NCBI GenBank assembly: GCA_013203345.1
Contig: JABMQF010000054.1
Coordinates: 1-41,728 of the forward strand
From: Candidatus Woesearchaeota archaeon
Lineage (GTDB): Archaea; Nanobdellota; Nanobdellia; Woesearchaeales; UBA11576
DNA: 41,728 nucleotides
Direction of reading: 5' to 3'
Position 1 is the stretch's first letter. Every line of letters starts with the position of its first letter. Below are positions 35,608 to 41,728 of the stretch, piece by piece. A program made the position numbers and the translations under genes. Under the pieces are notes generated by a model. That model saw nothing but the letters and a program-made list of their open reading frames with translations, made no database searches and was not told where the DNA came from.

Positions 35608-36777
35608 TCACATATTCACCATATCCTCAAGACGATTCTTTGCCTCAAGGAATTCAAGTGCGGCATCGTCGAGTGCTGGTGCAAGAAGTGCTTTCTTCCC
35701 GCATATAGTATTCACAACTGCATTGCTGAGGTTGTTGTCTGCTTCTATATACCATCCTGGAAGAGCAGTAGGTTTAAGACCTGTTGCAAGCACGCGCTCT
35801 TTCCAGTCCTGTCTTCCTTCCTCTTCAGCAAGATTTTTTTCCTCGTCTACCGCAGCTGCCCACGCAGGATTAAGAAGTTTGTGTGCATTCCTCTTGGCCT
35901 GCTTGCTCGTCGGTACAGGTATGTTAAGATTGCCATAGGGGAGAACCTCCCTTCTGTTCTCGTCTTTAGTGCCGACAAAATCCGCAAGAACAAAATTATT
36001 ATATCGCCCATTAATGCTATGTCTTATCCTGAACATCTCTACCTTTCCGTCATATACTTTTATGCCGCGTGAAGCAGCATGCTCCACAACGATCTTTGCA
36101 GCGTCAATGTGAAGATCTTCGCACGCTTTCCATTCTACTTCAGAAAGGCCTGCCATTTCTCTAAGCACCCTGCCTGAAAGATACCTGTCATCCTTCTCGT
36201 ACTTTGTGCTGGCATCCGACACCCTGAAAGGCAAGGGATTCCCTGCTTTGTATTCTGCAGGCAGTCCATAGTCTGCAGCAGTACACTCTCCCTTCTTCAT
36301 CCTCTTAACGAGCGATGAGCCATCTGCAAGAGGTCCTGCTTCCCTAAATATCCATTCGACAGGAACCATGTAGTTGCTTTCAAGCGGGTTCTGGTACCTG
36401 CTGTAGTCATATCTTCCGTCGACGAACGGTACTGGGAGTACATTGGCAAAGTCCATGCGCATCGCGACAATCTGTCCACCAGACATGACTGCCTCATCAA
36501 AGTTCATTACATTACCTTTATCTGTCACAAGGCCCTTATAGCAGACTGGCAGTCCTGCCTTCGCCAGGAGTTCGAAGTTGTATGCTGCCTCAAATAACAA
36601 TGCGCGGTTATCGATACCAACGCCTTCAGGCAGCGGCATCTTTCCCCAGTCAGAGACAGAGTAATCATTCTTCACATAGAAATCAGCAAGCCCTATGTTG
36701 TGTATTGTAGGCTCAATGATCACACCTATGCTCTTCACACTACCTTCTATCTTTTTAGAATATTCTGTATTGTTCAT
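35608..36777 (-). CDS. SAICAR synthetase-like protein (PurC family)
   Basis: DFYVKNDYSVSDWGKMP, PVEWIFREAG, FRVSDASTKYEKDDRYLS; larger than typical PurC. Confidence 0.75.
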   Translation of the reverse strand: MNNTEYSKKIEGSVKSIGVIIEPTIHNIGLADFYVKNDYSVSDWGKMPLPEGVGIDNRALLFEAAYNFELLAKAGLPVCYKGLVTDKGNVMNFDEAVMSGGQIVAMRMDFANVLPVPFVDGRYDYSRYQNPLESNYMVPVEWIFREAGPLADGSSLVKRMKKGECTAADYGLPAEYKAGNPLPFRVSDASTKYEKDDRYLSGRVLREMAGLSEVEWKACEDLHIDAAKIVVEHAASRGIKVYDGKVEMFRIRHSINGRYNNFVLADFVGTKDENRREVLPYGNLNIPVPTSKQAKRNAHKLLNPAWAAAVDEEKNLAEEEGRQDWKERVLATGLKPTALPGWYIEADNNLSNAVVNTICGKKALLAPALDDAALEFLEAKNRLEDMVNM

Positions 36778-36909
36778 TATAATGACACCTCACACAATAA
36801 CGCCCTATATTCTACTATTGCTGCCGATTACATATAAATAATTTCTGTAATCCTGTATCTGTGACGAAAAGAAAGAGGAAAAAACACAAACGATAAGATG
36901 ACTATTTCA

Positions 36910-37386
36910 TCACTTCTCATAATGTGCGATGCAGTCGTCGAGCAAATTTTCGCAATGCTCCAACATTCCTTCACCTTTTGGGATTGGCCGACTGAAAAGT
37001 GTCTTCCCAAAATTCTCTAGTAGAATTATTCGTTCATCAGCGCGGAGGTATTCTGCTGATATTTTGAGATACCTTTCAGCAAATGTCTGGATGCGATGCA
37101 TTTCAGGTTTTTTAGGCATTTTAGTCTTAAGCTGATCTATCAGGTATTCTTTTCTGGCCTCTTTTTGGTCCTGTGTGGTCATGTCTTCAGAGTGTAAGTA
37201 CGTTCCGCCCGCAGCACCATCATCGCAATCCTTTATTCTTTTCATTTCAGGCAGGAAGTCTATTGAACTTGGTTCTTCACCATCATCAAGATCATCTGCT
37301 CTGCAGCACCCAAAAGCCCGTGCTATAAGATCCTGTGCCCGAACATCTTTTTTCCCATCATCATTATCGAATTTTCCCATTTTCAT
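36910..37386 (-). CDS. hypothetical protein, 158 aa
   Basis: Complete ORF, no recognised family. Confidence 0.5.
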   Translation of the reverse strand: MKMGKFDNDDGKKDVRAQDLIARAFGCCRADDLDDGEEPSSIDFLPEMKRIKDCDDGAAGGTYLHSEDMTTQDQKEARKEYLIDQLKTKMPKKPEMHRIQTFAERYLKISAEYLRADERIILLENFGKTLFSRPIPKGEGMLEHCENLLDDCIAHYEK

Positions 37387-37458
37387 TAATCCTGATTCAC
37401 AGGAAATTTATATACTTTTTGTAATTTATAAAGTGTTATTTAAAACTGTTTGAATAGT

Positions 37459-39018
37459 TCAGTACTTTGCAAGGCTCATCTGGCCTTTACGTCTCCTTTC
37501 AGGTACAACTTCGACCTCTTGCCCGACCTGCTTCTTCACATCTGCAGCAATTTTTCTTCCAATTAGCTGCGAAAGTGTTGTGATATCTGCTTTCCGAACC
37601 CCTCCTATATCCCTGACTCCTGAATTATAGAGTTTTCTCGCCCGCACCCTTCCTATTCCAGTTAACTTAAGCAGTGCTAGCAGTTCTTCTTTAACACCAT
37701 ATTTTATTCTTAATCTGAGTCTTATGATTTGTTTTATGATGTCATTGAAGCTCATCAGCTTTGCCAGTTCTTCTGCTGAATAAAGGAGCCAGTCTGCTCT
37801 GTCAATCTTCATTCTTGTGTCGCCTGGTCTGACATCGTACTCTGTGTAAAGGAATTCTTCATCTTTTTCATTCACCCAGTCGAGCATAAAGAAAGCTGTC
37901 TTGACTGAGTTCAGGAAGTCATCATAGTCAGATTCGTATATGCTTGGCTCTTTTTTTAATAGGTCAAATTTTGTAAGTTGTGAACTGATTTTTTCATACT
38001 CTTTTGTCTTAACTTTGAGGAGTGGTCTCATCTCAAGTGTATTGCATATCATTTGTAGTAATGAGAATGTGGTTATTGGTTTATCTGTGCTTCGTCTTAT
38101 GCATTTTATCAGGTGGTGTGCTGTGATTGGGTCTATGTAAAGCTGAGCAACGCGTCGTCCGAGAAGTGTGGGTCTTATCCTCTGCGTGCTTTCTTCGATT
38201 TCAGCTGCGCTGACAAACCCTGTCTCTGATTTCATTATTATGAATTCATATCTTGACAGAAGGTCGAGCATCTTATCTATTATTATTTCAAGTCTGGCCA
38301 TGTCTTTGTACTGGTGCGCCCAGAATGTTCGCGAGAAGAAATCAATTATTTCTTTTCTTGTGTGGACAAAGTCTGTGGCTATGAGTGATAGTAGGTATGT
38401 GCGCAGGACTGGCTCGACCGCGAGTTTTGAGTATATCTCTTCAGGTTTTCCGTAGATGTAATGCTTTGTTATTTTTTCTTTATCATTCTCGCTCTGTGCT
38501 ATGCATACTGATTCGCCATAGTCGTCAAATCTTGGTCTGCCTGCTCTGCCTGCCATCTGTAAGTACTCGAGTACTGGTATGTATTGCATTCCTCCCCAGC
38601 CAGCGCCTGAATATCTTTTGAGGTCTCGGATGATTGTGCGGAATGCTGGAAGATCAACCCCTGCCGCAAGTGTTGGTGTGCAGCATATTATTCTGACATT
38701 GCCTTCCCGAAAATTATCTTCAATTATGTCGCGTTGTTTGTAAGTAAGCCCTGAGTGGTGAAACGCAATACCTTTACGCACACACCTGGCAAGTCTCTCA
38801 CACTGTCGGGTGGGCTTTGTCATTCCTCTTATCACAGATTCAGCAGTATCTTCCATGTCAAGATTTAATGGTGTTTTAGCTGCTATGTCTTCTGCACACT
38901 TTTCAGCACTTTTTTTGTTGCCAACAAAGACCAGCGCCTGCTTACCTATCTTCATTGTATCCAGAGCTAGATTGACTACACTATTGTTGTATTTCTGCGC
39001 AATATCAATACTATTCAT
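37459..39018 (-). CDS. Hel308-type Ski2-like helicase C-terminal part (RecA2 + winged helix + ratchet + HhH), lacking RecA1
   Basis: ALVFVGNKKSAEKCAEDIA, GIAFHHSGLTYKQRDIIEDNFREGNVRIICCTPTLAAGVDLPA, LEYLQMAGRAGRPRFDDYG, C-terminal HhH LLKLTGIGRVRARKLYNSG; no Walker A or DEAD/H motif; likely start MNSIDIAQ at 39018. Confidence 0.88.
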   Translation of the reverse strand: MNSIDIAQKYNNSVVNLALDTMKIGKQALVFVGNKKSAEKCAEDIAAKTPLNLDMEDTAESVIRGMTKPTRQCERLARCVRKGIAFHHSGLTYKQRDIIEDNFREGNVRIICCTPTLAAGVDLPAFRTIIRDLKRYSGAGWGGMQYIPVLEYLQMAGRAGRPRFDDYGESVCIAQSENDKEKITKHYIYGKPEEIYSKLAVEPVLRTYLLSLIATDFVHTRKEIIDFFSRTFWAHQYKDMARLEIIIDKMLDLLSRYEFIIMKSETGFVSAAEIEESTQRIRPTLLGRRVAQLYIDPITAHHLIKCIRRSTDKPITTFSLLQMICNTLEMRPLLKVKTKEYEKISSQLTKFDLLKKEPSIYESDYDDFLNSVKTAFFMLDWVNEKDEEFLYTEYDVRPGDTRMKIDRADWLLYSAEELAKLMSFNDIIKQIIRLRLRIKYGVKEELLALLKLTGIGRVRARKLYNSGVRDIGGVRKADITTLSQLIGRKIAADVKKQVGQEVEVVPERRRKGQMSLAKY

Positions 39019-39302
39019 AATATAGAAAAAGCAGTCCAGGTTTAAATAAGTTGTCAGGGAACACAAGCGCTTTAATGGATGATTTACAGACCTGCCGAAT
39101 ATATTATCTGAATAATCCGCCTATGATATTAGGATATAATACTGATTCTTATATGATGACAAAGACCATTTGATGCTGGAAATTTCATTTAATTGTTGTT
39201 GAATTCTCCGAAGGATGATTTTTAATGCAACGTCTCGTAGCGAAGAGAGACAGACATCCAATGGGAACAAAATATATATAGTAATAAAAATGATAAGCTT
39301 AT

Positions 39303-40256
39303 ATGGCTGTTAAGACGATATTTACAGATGAAAAATTAAGGAAATTAGTTTCTGAATATAATATTGGAGAATTCATCAAATCAAAGCCATTTAAGGCAGG
39401 TAATGTCCAGACTAATATTCTTATTGTCACAAAGAAAGGTAAATTTGTTTTAAGATATTATGAAAATAGATCTATGGAAAGCGTATCATTTGAAGAGGAT
39501 TTGTTAAAATATCTTAACACACATGATTATCCTTGTGCTTTACCTATGGGAGATAGTAAGGGGGAAATTATCAAGTTATACAATAAGAAGCCCTTTATTA
39601 TTTTCAGTTATCTTGAAGGAAGACATCTGAAAAATATTAATGATAAACAAATGTATCAAATGGTAAAACAATTAGCATTACTTCATAAGATTACTAAAGG
39701 ACATAAACCAGTTAATTTTGAACATAGAGAACCGCGTACCAAAGAATTCTGTTTGGAAACTGCAAAAACAGAAGCTAAACGATTTAAGGATAAGGAAAAA
39801 GGTAAATTAAGACTTGCTATAGTCAAGACAAAATTAAATGAATTGAATCTACCTGAGAAATTGTCAAAAGGAGTTATTCATGGAGATTTTGATAAAGCAA
39901 ATATCAAATTCAAAAAAGATAAACTAACGGGGATTCTGGATTTTGATGATTCAACTTACACTTTTTTAATCTATGATTTAGGAGTGGTTCTTTTGTATTG
40001 GACAAGATTCTATGTGAATAAATTTGATTTTAATAAAGCAAAGAAAATAATGAAAATATATGAGAAGTATAGACCATTATCAATATTGGAGAAAAAACAC
40101 ATATTTGATGCATTTCAACTCCACACTTTGATAATTATGTCTTGGCTACTGTATGATAAATGGAAAGGTAAGGATTTGTTTAAAATATTGTCTGGAATAT
40201 TGGATGAACTAGATTCAGTTGGAAGAGATGAATTCTATAAGAAACTATTTGAGTAA
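39303..40256 (+). CDS. aminoglycoside phosphotransferase / homoserine kinase II-like kinase
   Basis: VIHGDFDKANIKFKKDKLTGILDFDDSTYTFLIYDLGVVL. Confidence 0.82.
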   Translation: MAVKTIFTDEKLRKLVSEYNIGEFIKSKPFKAGNVQTNILIVTKKGKFVLRYYENRSMESVSFEEDLLKYLNTHDYPCALPMGDSKGEIIKLYNKKPFIIFSYLEGRHLKNINDKQMYQMVKQLALLHKITKGHKPVNFEHREPRTKEFCLETAKTEAKRFKDKEKGKLRLAIVKTKLNELNLPEKLSKGVIHGDFDKANIKFKKDKLTGILDFDDSTYTFLIYDLGVVLLYWTRFYVNKFDFNKAKKIMKIYEKYRPLSILEKKHIFDAFQLHTLIIMSWLLYDKWKGKDLFKILSGILDELDSVGRDEFYKKLFE

Positions 40257-40352
40257 ATTTTGTTCCGTGTCTTTTGTTAGGACTTCAAATTTATTGAGTT
40301 TAATCACTGTTATACGGAATCGAAAGAAAGACCTAAAAGAGAAGGGACAAAC

Positions 40353-40883
40353 TTAAAATTTATATTTTCTTTTTAACGTTGAAAATTTGGTAATTTTAAT
40401 ATCTTTCATAGGGATATTTGCATTAAACCATAGCTCAGGAACTTTAATTCCTTTCAAATCTTTAGAATTTTTGAAAGTTTTATTTGATTTTAGATATTTA
40501 TTCCAAATCTTTGTCAAATTAGGTTCAGGAACTTTCATAAATTGATCCAAACCAAATTGCTTTTTTACCTCAACAGGAGAGGTATAATTGTGTTCTCTCA
40601 CAAATTTAAAACAATCTTTCGGGATATCAAATTCTAACACATATTCTGGTTTGATAAAAAATTCAATTTCCTTCATGAATTCATTTTTAATCCAAGATTG
40701 AATTCTAAATTTTGGAATTGCACAAAGATATTTTAGAGTTTGAGCATCTTTAAAATCTTTTTTAGGTTTTCCATAATTTTTTTCATCATCTTTATCTTGA
40801 AAAAACGGAGTATTCCCTTTCAACACTCCTGCTCTTTGTAAAGATTTCATTTTTTTCTCTGTTACTGTATGAATAACCCTCAT
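40353..40883 (-). CDS. hypothetical protein, 176 aa
   Basis: Complete ORF lying between inverted repeats 40345-40359 and 40921-40935. Confidence 0.6.
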   Translation of the reverse strand: MRVIHTVTEKKMKSLQRAGVLKGNTPFFQDKDDEKNYGKPKKDFKDAQTLKYLCAIPKFRIQSWIKNEFMKEIEFFIKPEYVLEFDIPKDCFKFVREHNYTSPVEVKKQFGLDQFMKVPEPNLTKIWNKYLKSNKTFKNSKDLKGIKVPELWFNANIPMKDIKITKFSTLKRKYKF

Positions 40884-41113
40884 ATTTTAGTTTAAATACT
40901 ATTCAAATATAAATTTTTGTATTTTAAGTTTGTCCTTGATTGTTTGTTTATTATGGTCGCTTCGCTCCTATGGTGAACGGTCTTTATTTCGACTCAAGGA
41001 GACGCTACGCTTTCGGGCTTTACTCTTACCCTCGTACAACTGGGATTATACGATATTTTTCTTTGGGTGCGCTATGACAAACTTTAATAAACAAAACCAT
41101 CTTTGAATAAACT

Positions 41114-41689
41114 ATGGTAAAAATTCCAGTATATCAAGTAACAGTTCCAGAATATAAATTGAAAATATTTAAGCAATCATCCAAAAATATGGATTATGCT
41201 GGAACTCCTTGGTATAATCTCAAAATCCCACAAGTTTACTGGGATAACAAACCTGATTTTGAAAAAATTGGCGCAAAAATAGATAACTCTTTGAAAAAAC
41301 ATTTTCTTGGCAAAAAAGTTGCTATTAGAGTATTAGGTTCTGAAGAACATAAAGAAAAATCTATTAATGAAATGATTAAGATAATCAAGAAATTAGGGTA
41401 TGATAGGTATGATGTCAATAGAAAAGGAGATAGATATGAAAATCTTGATAATCACCATATTGACTTTTTTGCCTTAGAATTCAAAGTTGAGACTGATAAA
41501 TCATATTTCAAATATTTTCTTGAACCATTCTATTTTTGGCCAATTGCGGACAGAGAAAAACCCATCCGAATTGATATTGCTATAGTCTATGATTTATCAA
41601 AATTAAAAATTGTTGAACACCGATATAAAGGTAGAGAAAAAGAAATAAAGAAAGACGGTTTTGTTTTTAAGAATCAAACCCAAGTTTGA
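41114..41689 (+). CDS. hypothetical protein, 191 aa
   Basis: Complete ORF, no recognised family. Confidence 0.6.
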   Translation: MVKIPVYQVTVPEYKLKIFKQSSKNMDYAGTPWYNLKIPQVYWDNKPDFEKIGAKIDNSLKKHFLGKKVAIRVLGSEEHKEKSINEMIKIIKKLGYDRYDVNRKGDRYENLDNHHIDFFALEFKVETDKSYFKYFLEPFYFWPIADREKPIRIDIAIVYDLSKLKIVEHRYKGREKEIKKDGFVFKNQTQV

Positions 41690-41728
41690 CAGTTAAATAG
41701 AAAAGTGTTCTTAGTTCAGAATGTTCTA

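Noticed and set aside
39075-39160. Possible C/D-box sRNA (CTGA boxes with GATGAT/ATGATA)
   Set aside because: C and C' boxes deviate from RUGAUGA, the C-D' spacing is too long, and no terminal stem was found.
1-41728. Complete transposon or prophage
   Set aside because: No transposase, integrase, terminase, capsid or portal-like protein was recognised in any listed ORF.

Overview
Archaeal-type window. Supporting evidence: two HMf-like histones, a TrmB-type regulator, TATA-like boxes close to start codons, a Hel308-type helicase and an archaeal tRNA with a non-canonical intron. The fragmented gene content is compatible with a DPANN-like genome, but the lineage is not proven. About 25 protein genes can be named from motifs. 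They include an MthK-like K+ channel followed 1 nt later by a 7TM-DUF835-RCK fusion, ABC exporters, an MscS channel, two toxin-antitoxin-like pairs, a radical SAM protein, a GH32/43-like enzyme, DUS, SIMPL, an RsuA/RluB-type pseudouridine synthase, and a purine cluster (prs, purC-like, guaB, purA, split purH). The strongest unexplained signals are: (1) a ~400-bp modular intergenic repeat family with four copies, a fifth partial copy, and compensatory changes in its hairpins; (2) the K+ channel / 7TM-DUF835-RCK pair; (3) a tRNA-Gly(CCC) interrupted by 32 nt in the T-loop; (4) a Hel308 gene that starts at the RecA2 domain; (5) an ABC exporter with Walker-B Glu->Lys and H-loop His->Asn; (6) a strongly structured intergenic RNA candidate followed by 32-bp tandem hairpin repeats; (7) a frameshifted AICAR transformylase. 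All calls come from reading the sequence; no database search or folding program was run.
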